From: Chlamydiota bacterium
GTDB lineage: Bacteria > Chlamydiota > Chlamydiia > Chlamydiales > Rhabdochlamydiaceae
Direction: 5' to 3'
NCBI GenBank assembly: GCA_023265495.1
Contig: JAHFTP010000022.1
Span: 1-11,366 of the forward strand
Length of the DNA: 11,366 nucleotides
Shown here: piece by piece, positions 1 to 6,076 of the stretch
How positions within the stretch are numbered: position 1 is the first letter of the stretch
Layout: the number at the start of each line of letters is the position of its first letter
Program-made: the position numbers and the translations under genes
The notes under the pieces: model-generated
Told to the model about the DNA's origin: nothing
Databases searched by the model: none
What the model saw: the letters and a program-made list of their open reading frames with translations, nothing else

Positions 1-1
1 A

Positions 2-361
2 AGAAGTACTTCTTGCAGGGGTGGATGAGGGATCAGTCCTTGCTAAGGCCTCTGCAAAGAGAGCTTGCGTATTTGAATCTTGCTCTTGTAATGCCCGCAC
101 ACGACCTGCCATGCTCCGAGCTGCTTCATTATCCTCTTTGCACTTGCTAGCAATTGCTTGGATCTGCTCAACGATAGGCGCCATCCTCTTTGTTGCTCCT
201 AGCAGGCTCTCTCCCGTCAGATTCTCACTCTCTAGGTATAGGCTATTGAAAGCACCCCCTAGCCGCGCAAAATTCTTTTCCTCTTCAGCGAAATCATGTG
301 AGCTCTGCGGCTCTTCTCCTAAAAACCTACTTACTAAAAACTTACTTACTAAATTCACCAT
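2..361 (-). CDS. Hypothetical protein, N-terminal part, cut by the left window edge
   Basis: An open frame starts with ATG at 361 and stays open for 120 codons to the window edge, so the C-terminus is missing. The start is supported by a strong promoter at 397-425 and a weak GGCGG ribosome-site-like stretch 6 nt upstream. The N-terminus contains a five-residue in-frame duplication, LVSKF/LVSRF (about residues 4-13). The rest is polar, Ala/Glu/Gln-rich and probably alpha-helical (for example EQIQAIASKCKEDNEAA around residues 75-90), ending in a Ser/Thr/Pro-rich stretch at the edge. There is no signal peptide, membrane segment or recognisable enzymatic motif. I do not recognise the family. In a chlamydia-like organism a secreted or structural coiled-coil protein is conceivable, but this is speculation. 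The opposite-strand frame over the same region is a shadow. Confidence 0.6.
   Translation of the reverse strand, partial: MVNLVSKFLVSRFLGEEPQSSHDFAEEEKNFARLGGAFNSLYLESENLTGESLLGATKRMAPIVEQIQAIASKCKEDNEAARSMAGRVRALQEQDSNTQALFAEALARTDPSSTPARSTS
321..350. repeat. 15-bp tandem direct repeat inside a coding start
   Basis: Two adjacent 15-bp copies, aaaaacctacttact (321-335) and aaaaacttacttact (336-350), differ at one base. Fifteen bases is five codons, so the duplication preserves the frame of the minus-strand gene and gives the repeated peptide LVSKF/LVSRF near its N-terminus. Confidence 0.7.
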
Positions 362-396
362 ATAATACCGCCACTTGCCATTAAATAATTAACCAA

Positions 397-425
397 ATTA
401 TACTAACTAATTTAATTAATATCAA
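397..425 (-). promoter_or_regulatory. Sigma70/sigma66-type promoter for the left-edge gene
   Basis: Read on the minus strand: a -35 TTGATA (425-420, 5/6 to consensus), a 17-bp spacer, and a perfect -10 TATAAT (402-397). Transcription would start near 390, leaving a leader of about 30 nt before the ATG at 361. It lies in an AT-rich divergent intergenic region (362-608) that otherwise holds only weaker promoter-like signals for the plus-strand lipoproteins. Confidence 0.7.
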
Positions 426-542
426 CTAATTACTACTAAATAATTTTATAACAACACGAACATATATAAAAACTATAAATAAATACAACAACTTGAAATT
501 AAGATAATTACAGACTAAACACAACGGATTGTAAATAAAAAA

Positions 543-571
543 TTGAGTTAAATTACACTAATTGGTACGAA
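543..571 (+). promoter_or_regulatory. Weak candidate promoter for the lipoprotein pair
   Basis: TTGAGT (543-548) is followed after 17 bp by TACGAA (566-571), which is preceded by TGG and so could act as an extended -10. The -10 matches the consensus poorly. The position, about 30-40 nt before the first lipoprotein ATG, fits, but this AT-rich stretch would give chance matches. Confidence 0.27.
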
Positions 572-608
572 TAGGGTAACTACAACGCAAAAGAGAAAAG
601 GAATCTAT

Positions 609-752
609 ATGAGACGAACATCCTTTATAATCAGCTGTTTAGCTTTATTTTCCCTCGTGGCGGGATGCGGATCTCATAAAAACGATCAAAAACCCAACCA
701 AGGAAAAGACTTCCCTTTCCCCGACCGGGGGGATGAACCATCGGGGCAGTAA
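609..752 (+). CDS. Small lipoprotein 1 (47 aa)
   Basis: ATG at 609 is preceded by a good ribosome site, AAGGA (598-602), 6 nt away. The 47-residue product begins with a short basic n-region (MRRTS), a hydrophobic h-region (residues 6-17) and the lipobox LVAGC with Cys20, so it should be processed by signal peptidase II to a 28-residue mature lipopeptide. Residue +2 is Gly, not Asp, which would favour outer-membrane sorting if the Lol rule applies. The mature part is hydrophilic and ends with GKDFPFP then an acidic Gly/Pro/Ser tail. The next gene, 26 bp downstream, encodes a paralogue with the same motif, which argues strongly that both are real. The function is unknown. Small entericidin- or lysis-type lipoproteins have similar size, but I see no sequence match to them. 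Confidence 0.75.
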   Translation: MRRTSFIISCLALFSLVAGCGSHKNDQKPNQGKDFPFPDRGDEPSGQ

Positions 753-778
753 AATCAGACCAAATGAGGAAAAAACCT

Positions 779-913
779 ATGTACAGAATCACTTGTTTAC
801 TTCTCGCGCTCGGCGCGCTAGTTACAGGCTGCTCTAGCAGCGCAATATCCGGCCCCAAAGAAGGGAAAGACTACCCGTTCCCGACAGATGAGCCAGGCGC
901 TCCATCTGCATAG
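779..913 (+). CDS. Small lipoprotein 2 (44 aa), paralogue of lipoprotein 1
   Basis: I chose ATG 779 because TGAGGA (765-770) sits 8 nt upstream. An in-frame ATG at 764 would add MRKKP but lacks a ribosome site. The product has a short n-region (MYR), hydrophobic residues 4-15 and a lipobox LVTGC with Cys18, giving a 27-residue mature lipoprotein with Ser at +2. Like its upstream neighbour it contains a Gly-Lys-Asp-aromatic-Pro-Phe-Pro motif (GKDYPFP, about residues 28-34) and a C-terminus rich in acidic, Gly and Pro residues. The two genes are 26 bp apart on the same strand and look like an operon formed by tandem duplication. The gene ends 12 bp from the end of the convergent desaturase gene, and no terminator hairpin is visible between them. 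The function is unknown. Confidence 0.75.
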   Translation: MYRITCLLLALGALVTGCSSSAISGPKEGKDYPFPTDEPGAPSA

Positions 914-925
914 GCATCCCCTACA

Positions 926-2095
926 TTATGGCTTTCTAGGTGCAGACTGAGCAGACTCATGGAAAAGAGCGGCTGTACATGTTTCCATAATGCCTCTCCA
1001 ATGTTTGACCTCTTCCTTCAATCCTTTTTTCGCTTCCTGCAGTTGATGGTAGAGCTCTTGCACTTTTTCTTTCTTCTCTTCCTTTGTTTTTTTCAAGCTT
1101 TGATAAAGCTCGCTTAACTGCTTCACTTGCCTGATCTTTTCTATGGCACTCTCCGTAAGGGTGACGATCTTCTCTTCCCACGTTTTTTGGTATTCACCGG
1201 AGGCTAAGCGGATCTTTCCTAATACGAGATTTTTCTTTTCTACAAGCAATCTTTCTTCGATGAAATATTGGGGATTTTTTCTTAGCTTATGAGCCAAACC
1301 CAGCTTGCTTAAACTCCAAATGAGCCATTTGGTCGGATCGAAGTGGTACCAACGGATCCCGTTGCGATAGTCATAGGCAAAGGTGTGATGGTAGTTATGA
1401 TAGCCCTCTCCAAAGGTAACTAGGGAAATTAAGTAGTTATCCACAGCGGAGAGCTCCTGGCAATAATGGCGCGCTCCCCATGTATGCGCTAAAGAGTTGA
1501 TAAACCACGTGAAATGATGAAGGAAAAAAAGCCGAACAAACCAAGCAAAAAGAAAAGCTCCTAAATAGTCGTGAAAGCAGTAGCCGATAACCAGTGTAGC
1601 GATCACATTGGTCACCACCATGAGGAGACCATAGTACTTGTGCTGGAAACGAAGGAGGGGTTTCTTCATAAGGTCTGAAATAACTTTTGGATCTATGTCT
1701 TTTGGTTTTTCAAAGAGCCAAAGAAAATGCGCATACCAAAATCCTTTTTTTATGGAGTAAGGATCCCGATCTGTATCGACAAAGGCATGATGATGGCGGT
1801 GATCAAAAGACCAGCGGAGCGCACTTCCCTGTGTGGCCATTGTTGCAAAAAATAATAGGATCGCCTCCACAACAGGATTGATCTTGTAGGTAGTATGCGA
1901 ATAAAGGCGATGATAGCCGGCAGTGACACTCATCCCTGTTACATACACTAATACAGCGGAGAGTACAAGCATTCCAACGGAAGGAGTATAATGGAGGAGA
2001 TATAAAGGTATAGCAATAAGCAGAAGGAGGTGGTAGCCAAGTATAAATAAACCGGGACCCCAGTTAAAATTAGAACGCTGCACTTTTAGCCTCAT
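926..2095 (-). CDS. Acyl-CoA / fatty acid desaturase (delta-9 type)
   Basis: A 389-residue integral-membrane di-iron desaturase that would introduce a cis double bond into a saturated acyl chain using O2 and electrons from a redox partner. All three histidine boxes of the stearoyl-CoA desaturase/Ole1/DesC family are visible: HRLYSH (62-67), HRHHH (99-103) and EGYHNYHH (230-237). The additional NSLAH motif (200-204) is also present. Hydrophobic segments lie at about 13-34, 39-60, 153-175 and 178-196. Beyond residue ~285 there is a ~100-residue Lys/Glu-rich helical tail, probably coiled coil; some bacterial desaturases of about 390 residues carry a comparable tail. ATG 2095 is the only plausible start, because an in-frame TAA lies at 2110-2108; no clear Shine-Dalgarno is visible. 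A perfect TATAAT lies about 60 bp upstream. The specific substrate (acyl-CoA or phospholipid acyl chain) cannot be told from sequence. Confidence 0.9.
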   Translation of the reverse strand: MRLKVQRSNFNWGPGLFILGYHLLLLIAIPLYLLHYTPSVGMLVLSAVLVYVTGMSVTAGYHRLYSHTTYKINPVVEAILLFFATMATQGSALRWSFDHRHHHAFVDTDRDPYSIKKGFWYAHFLWLFEKPKDIDPKVISDLMKKPLLRFQHKYYGLLMVVTNVIATLVIGYCFHDYLGAFLFAWFVRLFFLHHFTWFINSLAHTWGARHYCQELSAVDNYLISLVTFGEGYHNYHHTFAYDYRNGIRWYHFDPTKWLIWSLSKLGLAHKLRKNPQYFIEERLLVEKKNLVLGKIRLASGEYQKTWEEKIVTLTESAIEKIRQVKQLSELYQSLKKTKEEKKEKVQELYHQLQEAKKGLKEEVKHWRGIMETCTAALFHESAQSAPRKP

Positions 2096-2155
2096 CGGGT
2101 TATTTTGTTACAAAACTTAAGTAGCGGTTCCTTTTAAGGTATATAAGGTTGCCAA

Positions 2156-2184
2156 ATTATACCCAATAAAAAACTACTTGCTAG
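2156..2184 (-). promoter_or_regulatory. Promoter of the desaturase gene
   Basis: On the minus strand a perfect -10 TATAAT (2161-2156) has a weak -35 CTAGCA (2184-2179) 17 bp upstream, giving a predicted start near 2149 and a leader of about 54 nt. The 11-mer GTATAATTTGG around this -10 also occurs at the left-edge gene promoter (about 403-393). The rest of the 2096-2349 gap holds no gene. It has only a short CTTGA/TCAAG inverted repeat at 2221-2234 and no convincing terminator for hipA. Confidence 0.5.
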
Positions 2185-2349
2185 GTAAACTTCCCAGTGA
2201 CAAAAGTCTAGTCTTTTTCCCTTGATGAGTCAAGCTCTACTGCTGCTACAATCTCTTAAAACCAGCATTTTGTCTTGGAATGGATAACGAATCTTTGAAA
2301 AGGAAGAAAGCGCATCTATCTTTCAACTTTTTTCTATTCATCAAATGCT

Positions 2350-3594
2350 TTAGGCCTTGTGCATGTAAAAACGATTTTGATTCCAAAGAGGGATAGTTTT
2401 AAGATGCTTTATGATAGCGCCATGAACCTCCTCCTTTAAGGGAAGATCTTTTACCGTTTTCCACGCCTCTGAAAAAGCTTGAACCGTTTCTTGCACCGTA
2501 TCAAGGACTAGATGTTCAGACAGCCGAGCTTTCGCAGCAAAACGCTTGAATTGATCCAGTGTAAGAGATCCAAAATCTTTATTATCAACGAAATTTAAGG
2601 CAAGTTTGTCCTCTGGCAAATAAAGAATTGTCGAAACAAAATCATAGGCCGGCGCAAGCGAGGCTTTATTTTTTTCCTTATAGATAAGAGACCAGTTTTT
2701 CAGATGCATATCGCCATTGCCAATAAGCGCATTAAAAACAAACCGTCTAATAAATTCTATAATACCCGTTTCTCCAATCTCACTCCAGATAACTTCTGCT
2801 ATATTACGATAACTTGCATTTCTGTATTTTCTTTCAGGATAGACGCCGAATACCTGTGCAAAATCCTCGATATGAATTCTACCTCCATCTTCAGTTCGAT
2901 CAAATCTCTTGATCGCAAATACGTTATCTCCCAGCCGCTCAAATCCTTCAGGCAATCCTTGCAATTCATTCATAGAGAGCAGAATGGTTTCAGGAACATC
3001 AATACCTACTCTTCTCGCTAATTCCATCATTACATATTCATTCTCAGGGACTCCTTGGAATGTGGTATGAGGAAGCTTTATGATCCATCCTCCTCCGACT
3101 CCATCTGTAGGAATGGTCAATCCATGACCATTTCTTTCCATAGCTGAAAATTTTAACTGCACTCCCGCCAAGGAAAATCGCAAGGGAATTTCTTTCTTTT
3201 TTTCTCTTCTCATCCTTGCAGCATCAGGTTGGAATGGCAATTCTTCTCTATCAACAGGTTGAACTGTAAGCGCTCCAGGCAAATCCTGGCCAAGGACCCA
3301 TAAAAGACGAAACTCATGCTCAGGGTTAATATTCGCGCGTTCTGCAAGATATTCTCGTAGGCCCCCTTCCGGCAAAAGATTAGCAAAAAATGAAGGAAGA
3401 CGAGTCCGTGTAGTTTTTAGATTTGTGATAAGCTCTCCAGACTCATCTTTAAAAGACATGCTAAGCGTAGGACGAGATGGATTTTGGATGTAGTCTTGGT
3501 CGAATACAAACAGGTTCTTATCTCCTGGCAAGTGGATCAGAGTGCCAATTTGACGGTTATAAAGAAGGACTTTAAGAACTCTAATATCAGACAT
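2350..3594 (-). CDS. hipA: HipA-type serine/threonine kinase toxin
   Basis: A 414-residue HipA-family kinase; the E. coli relative phosphorylates glutamyl-tRNA synthetase and induces dormancy. Domains: an N-terminal HipA_N region (about 5-110), then the HipA_C kinase domain (about 135-385). Visible motifs, numbered from the start chosen here: FSLAGVQLK (140-148), with Ser141 at the place of the E. coli autophosphorylated serine; a Lys173 ATP-binding candidate in WIIKLP; AIKRFDR (227-233); HIEDFAQ (241-247); the catalytic GNGDMHLKN (292-300: Asp295, Lys299, Asn300); and APAYDF with the metal-binding Asp318. No key residue is missing, so an active kinase is expected. The frame extends to an ATG at 3615, but GAGGA (3607-3603) lies 8 nt before ATG 3594 and 5 nt before ATG 3597, so the later starts are likelier. 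The start overlaps the hipB stop (ATGTCTGA), implying translational coupling. The native substrate is unknown. Confidence 0.9.
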   Translation of the reverse strand: MSDIRVLKVLLYNRQIGTLIHLPGDKNLFVFDQDYIQNPSRPTLSMSFKDESGELITNLKTTRTRLPSFFANLLPEGGLREYLAERANINPEHEFRLLWVLGQDLPGALTVQPVDREELPFQPDAARMRREKKKEIPLRFSLAGVQLKFSAMERNGHGLTIPTDGVGGGWIIKLPHTTFQGVPENEYVMMELARRVGIDVPETILLSMNELQGLPEGFERLGDNVFAIKRFDRTEDGGRIHIEDFAQVFGVYPERKYRNASYRNIAEVIWSEIGETGIIEFIRRFVFNALIGNGDMHLKNWSLIYKEKNKASLAPAYDFVSTILYLPEDKLALNFVDNKDFGSLTLDQFKRFAAKARLSEHLVLDTVQETVQAFSEAWKTVKDLPLKEEVHGAIIKHLKTIPLWNQNRFYMHKA

Positions 3595-3892
3595 CATTAT
3601 CTTCCTCTTCATCAACCAATCGATAAATCGGAAGAGATTTTGACATCTGAGAAGGATTTTGTAGAGCTTGCACTGCCGGCATGAGGCCGCGAGGAACTAA
3701 TACGAGTTCTAAATCAAGTGTACGTGCAATCTCGATAAGGCTTGACACTTGAAGGTCAACCATCCCATTTTCAATTTTAGAAATATGGCTTTGGGGAACT
3801 CCGGTTTTCGCACTGAGAGCCCTTTGGCTAAGCCCCTTTTTTTTGCGTGCAGCTTTAATAGTAGCCGCCATTTCTTGGATAGAGTAGGTCAT
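3587..3892 (-). CDS. hipB: HipB-like antitoxin, Xre-family repressor
   Basis: A 101-residue DNA-binding antitoxin that should bind its partner HipA and repress the hipBA promoter. A Xre/Cro helix-turn-helix spans about residues 8-64. It contains the typical helix 2-turn-recognition-helix pattern LSQRALSAKTGVPQSHISKI (21-40) followed by ENG and a hydrophobic helix SLIEIARTLDLEL. A C-terminal tail (about 68-101) ends very acidically (DEEEDNDV), a segment that could contact HipA or be a proteolysis target. The gene is upstream of hipA and the two overlap by 8 nt, the usual antitoxin-first order. ATG 3892 has only a weak AGGA-type site about 11 nt upstream. Three operator-like palindromes lie 34-116 bp upstream of the start codon. 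Confidence 0.9.
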   Translation of the reverse strand: MTYSIQEMAATIKAARKKKGLSQRALSAKTGVPQSHISKIENGMVDLQVSSLIEIARTLDLELVLVPRGLMPAVQALQNPSQMSKSLPIYRLVDEEEDNDV

Positions 3893-3925
3893 TTGATGCG
3901 TTATCCTATATTAACCTCGTTGATT

Positions 3926-3943
3926 CATATAGTATAACATATC
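3926..3943. promoter_or_regulatory. hipBA operator O1 (imperfect 18-bp palindrome)
   Basis: catatagtataacatatc, read on the minus strand as GATATGTTATACTATATG. It is the copy nearest hipB and overlaps the candidate -10 element, which fits autorepression by HipB. It aligns with O2 and O3 to a consensus GATAT-n8-ATATC with a TTATAA-like core. Confidence 0.6.
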
Positions 3944-3957
3944 AAAATTAATGACAA
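3931..3957 (-). promoter_or_regulatory. Candidate hipBA promoter
   Basis: On the minus strand a -35 TTGTCA (3957-3952) is followed by TATACT (3936-3931) after 15 bp or TACTAT (3934-3929) after 17 bp. Transcription would start about 30 nt before the hipB ATG. Operator O1 covers the -10 and O2 abuts the -35 on its upstream side, so HipB binding would block RNA polymerase. Confidence 0.45.
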
Positions 3958-3959
3958 TC

Positions 3960-3977
3960 GATATGTTATAACACATC
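3960..3977. promoter_or_regulatory. hipBA operator O2 (best palindrome)
   Basis: gatatgttataacacatc is palindromic apart from one base pair (GATRTGTTATAACAYATC). Its centre is 34 bp from O1 and 31 bp from O3. The inverted GAT...ATC arms around a fixed core are what a dimeric Xre-family repressor would bind. E. coli HipB also uses several short inverted-repeat operators, though with a different sequence. Confidence 0.65.
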
Positions 3978-3990
3978 AAAACGCCAAATT

Positions 3991-4008
3991 GATATATTAT
4001 AATAGATC
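3991..4008. promoter_or_regulatory. hipBA operator O3 (imperfect 18-bp palindrome)
   Basis: gatatattataatagatc is the most upstream copy, 31 bp centre to centre from O2, about three helical turns. The arms match O2 at GATAT and ATC, and the core keeps TTATAA. It lies beyond the candidate -35 and could stabilise a looped or cooperative repression complex. Confidence 0.55.
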
Positions 4009-4066
4009 TAACCCCATTGACTAACCAAAAAAAAGACTTAAACAACTGATATTAAGTACAGTGCAG

Positions 4067-4112
4067 GAATTTTTAGAATAAGTGTGAAGGAACTTGGTCG
4101 TCCCTCCACACT
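4067..4112 (-). terminator. Intrinsic terminator-like hairpin after dnaK
   Basis: In the dnaK transcript, bases 4112 to 4081 fold into a stem of about 12 bp: AGUGUGGAGGGA pairs with UUCCUUCACACU, using two G-U pairs, around an 8-nt loop. An AU-rich tail (4080-4067) follows without a long uninterrupted U-run. It starts about 15 nt after the dnaK stop. It would separate the heat-shock operon from hipBA, possibly incompletely. Confidence 0.6.
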
Positions 4113-4127
4113 GCGTTTTGTGATAAC

Positions 4128-6044
4128 TTACTTATCTTCTTTATCGAGGATCTCTACTTCTGCTTCCTCGACGTCAGGCTTTTGTCCTGCGGAAGGGTTA
4201 GGGGCTTCGGCGCTAGGCCCTTGGGCCTGAGCTCCTGCTTGCGCCTGCATGGACTCTCCAATCTTTTGCATGTGTTCATTGAGCTCATCATGCGCTTTAC
4301 GTATGGAGACGCTATCGTTGCTCTCTATCGCTTTTTTGAGCGCATCGATCTTGCCTTGGACATCGTCTACGATGTTTTTGGGCAGGCGATCTTTGTACTC
4401 ATTTAATGATTTCTGTGCGCGGAATGCTAGACCATCTGCTTCATTGCGCAGATCGATCTCTTCTTTACGTTTTTTATCTTCTTCCGCATGCTCTTCCGCG
4501 TCTTTGAGCATACGTTTGATCTCTGCTTCATTCAGCCCAGACTTGGCTTCAATGCGAATCTTTTGTTCCTTACCGGACTGCATGTCTTTAGCAGAGACAT
4601 GCAAGATTGCATCTGCGTCAATATCAAAACAGACTTCGATTTGTGGCATCCCTCTTGGCGCAGGAGGAATATCCGTCAGGTCGAACCTGCCAATTTCCTT
4701 ATTATCTTTCGCCATTTTCCTCTCCCCTTGAAGGACAACAATAGTCACTGCAGGCTGGTTATCAGCAGCTGTAGAGAACACTTGCTTCTTCTGCGTGGGG
4801 ATTGTGGTATTTCTCTCCACAATAGGAGTTAAAACGCCACCTAGCGTTTCAATGCCCAGTGTAAGAGGAATGACGTCGAGAAGCAGCACGTCTTTAACTT
4901 CCCCTGCTAATACAGCTCCTTGGATCGCAGCACCTACCGCCACAACCTCATCGGGATTCACTCCTTTGTGGGGCTCTTTGCCAAAGATATCTTTCACTTT
5001 CTTCTCAACAGCGGGCATTCTCGTCATACCACCGACTAAAATCACCTCATCGATTTTCTCTTTACTTAAGCCAGAATCTTTTAATGCCTTCACACAAGGC
5101 TCCACCGTCCTTTCGATCAGATCGTGAGCTAAGCCCTCAAACTTCGCCCTCGTAAGAGTTAGAGCAAGGTGTTTAGGCCCTGTAGCATCCATGGTGATGA
5201 AAGGCTGATTGATTTCTGTTGTCTGTGTGCCGGAAAGTTCAATCTTCGCTTTTTCTGCAGCATCGCGAAGTCTTTGGAGGGCCATCTTATCTTTACTTAG
5301 GTCTAAGCCTGTCTCCTTTTTGAACTCATCGAGCATCCAATGTAAAATGACGTTATCAAAGTCGTCGCCGCCGAGGTGTGTATCTCCATTGGTGGAGAGC
5401 ACTTCAAATACTCCATCTCCAATTTCCAAAATGGAAATATCAAACGTTCCTCCTCCTAGGTCAAAGACAGCAATTTTCTTTTCGTGTTGCTTATCTAGTC
5501 CATAGGCTAGCGCTGCAGCTGTAGGCTCAGGGATGATCCTTTTTACATCAAGCCCTGCAATCCTTCCTGCATCCTTTGTAGACTGTCTTTGCGAGTCATT
5601 GAAATAAGCGGGAACGGTAATGACCGCCTCCGTGACCTTCTCCCCTAAGTAGGCTTCTGCAGTTTCTTTCATTTTAAGAAGCACTTGCGCCCCTACCTCT
5701 TCCGGAGTGAGCAACTTTCCTTCCACTTCAAAAACGGCATCGCCATTGGCATTTTGCGTCACCTTGTAAGGCACTGTCTTCGTCTCTGATTGCACCTCTG
5801 TGAACTTGCGTCCAATAAAGCGTTTAGCAGAATAGATCGTTCTCTCGGGATTGGTAATAGACTGTCTTTTAGCAGGTATTCCAACCAGGCGCTCAGCCCC
5901 TTTATAAGAGACGACAGAGGGCGTAGTGCGCGTACCTTCCGCATTGGCAATTACTTTAGGAGTACCTCCTTCCATAATGGCAACACAAGAGTTCGTTGTT
6001 CCGAGGTCTATACCTATGATTTTACTTTTTTTATTTTGAGTCAT
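4128..6044 (-). CDS. dnaK: Molecular chaperone DnaK (Hsp70)
   Basis: A 638-residue cytoplasmic ATP-dependent chaperone that binds exposed hydrophobic peptides in newly made or stress-unfolded proteins, working with DnaJ and GrpE. The nucleotide-binding domain (about 1-390) shows the phosphate-1 motif IGIDLGTTNS (10-19), the phosphate-2 loop DLGGGTFD (195-202) and the adenosine motif LVGGMTRMPAV. The substrate-binding beta domain (about 395-510) contains the hydrophobic linker DVLLLDVIPLTLGIETLGG. It is followed by the helical lid and a Gly/Ala/Gln/Pro-rich low-complexity tail ending in acidic residues. Length and motifs are normal for a bacterial DnaK. GGAG (6055-6052) sits 7 nt before ATG 6044. 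It is the last gene of the operon, 32 bp after grpE, with a hairpin terminator downstream. dnaJ is not in the window. Confidence 0.99.
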   Translation of the reverse strand: MTQNKKSKIIGIDLGTTNSCVAIMEGGTPKVIANAEGTRTTPSVVSYKGAERLVGIPAKRQSITNPERTIYSAKRFIGRKFTEVQSETKTVPYKVTQNANGDAVFEVEGKLLTPEEVGAQVLLKMKETAEAYLGEKVTEAVITVPAYFNDSQRQSTKDAGRIAGLDVKRIIPEPTAAALAYGLDKQHEKKIAVFDLGGGTFDISILEIGDGVFEVLSTNGDTHLGGDDFDNVILHWMLDEFKKETGLDLSKDKMALQRLRDAAEKAKIELSGTQTTEINQPFITMDATGPKHLALTLTRAKFEGLAHDLIERTVEPCVKALKDSGLSKEKIDEVILVGGMTRMPAVEKKVKDIFGKEPHKGVNPDEVVAVGAAIQGAVLAGEVKDVLLLDVIPLTLGIETLGGVLTPIVERNTTIPTQKKQVFSTAADNQPAVTIVVLQGERKMAKDNKEIGRFDLTDIPPAPRGMPQIEVCFDIDADAILHVSAKDMQSGKEQKIRIEAKSGLNEAEIKRMLKDAEEHAEEDKKRKEEIDLRNEADGLAFRAQKSLNEYKDRLPKNIVDDVQGKIDALKKAIESNDSVSIRKAHDELNEHMQKIGESMQAQAGAQAQGPSAEAPNPSAGQKPDVEEAEVEILDKEDK

Positions 6045-6076
6045 ACTCGTACTCCAATGATTGTTTTGTTAAATTT

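Noticed and set aside
21..365. 114-codon plus-strand ORF at the left edge
   Set aside because: It is antisense to the minus-strand frame open from 361 to the edge, which has a strong promoter and a more protein-like composition. The plus-strand product is Ser/Leu/Arg-rich in the way typical of shadow frames.
362..608. AT-rich stretch considered as a replication origin or attachment site
   Set aside because: There are no DnaA-box clusters, iterons, tRNA end or integrase; the AT-richness is explained as a divergent promoter region.
631..858. 75-codon minus-strand ORF
   Set aside because: It is antisense to the two lipoprotein genes, which have ribosome sites, lipoboxes and mutual similarity; the minus-strand product has no recognisable features.
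2221..2234. CTTGA-TGAG-TCAAG hairpin as a terminator
   Set aside because: It has only a 5-bp stem and no downstream T-run on either strand, and it is more than 100 bp from the end of hipA.
2280..2396. 38-codon plus-strand ORF starting ATGGATAACGAATC
   Set aside because: It runs into the hipA 3' end in antisense, lacks a good ribosome site, and shows no similarity to anything I recognise.
2704..3021. 105-codon plus-strand ORF opposite hipA
   Set aside because: It is antisense to the HipA kinase core with no supporting signal.
4182..5505. Several plus-strand ORFs of 74-160 codons opposite dnaK
   Set aside because: They lie wholly antisense to the highly conserved dnaK and follow its codon structure; their products are Ser/Phe/Leu-rich shadow peptides.
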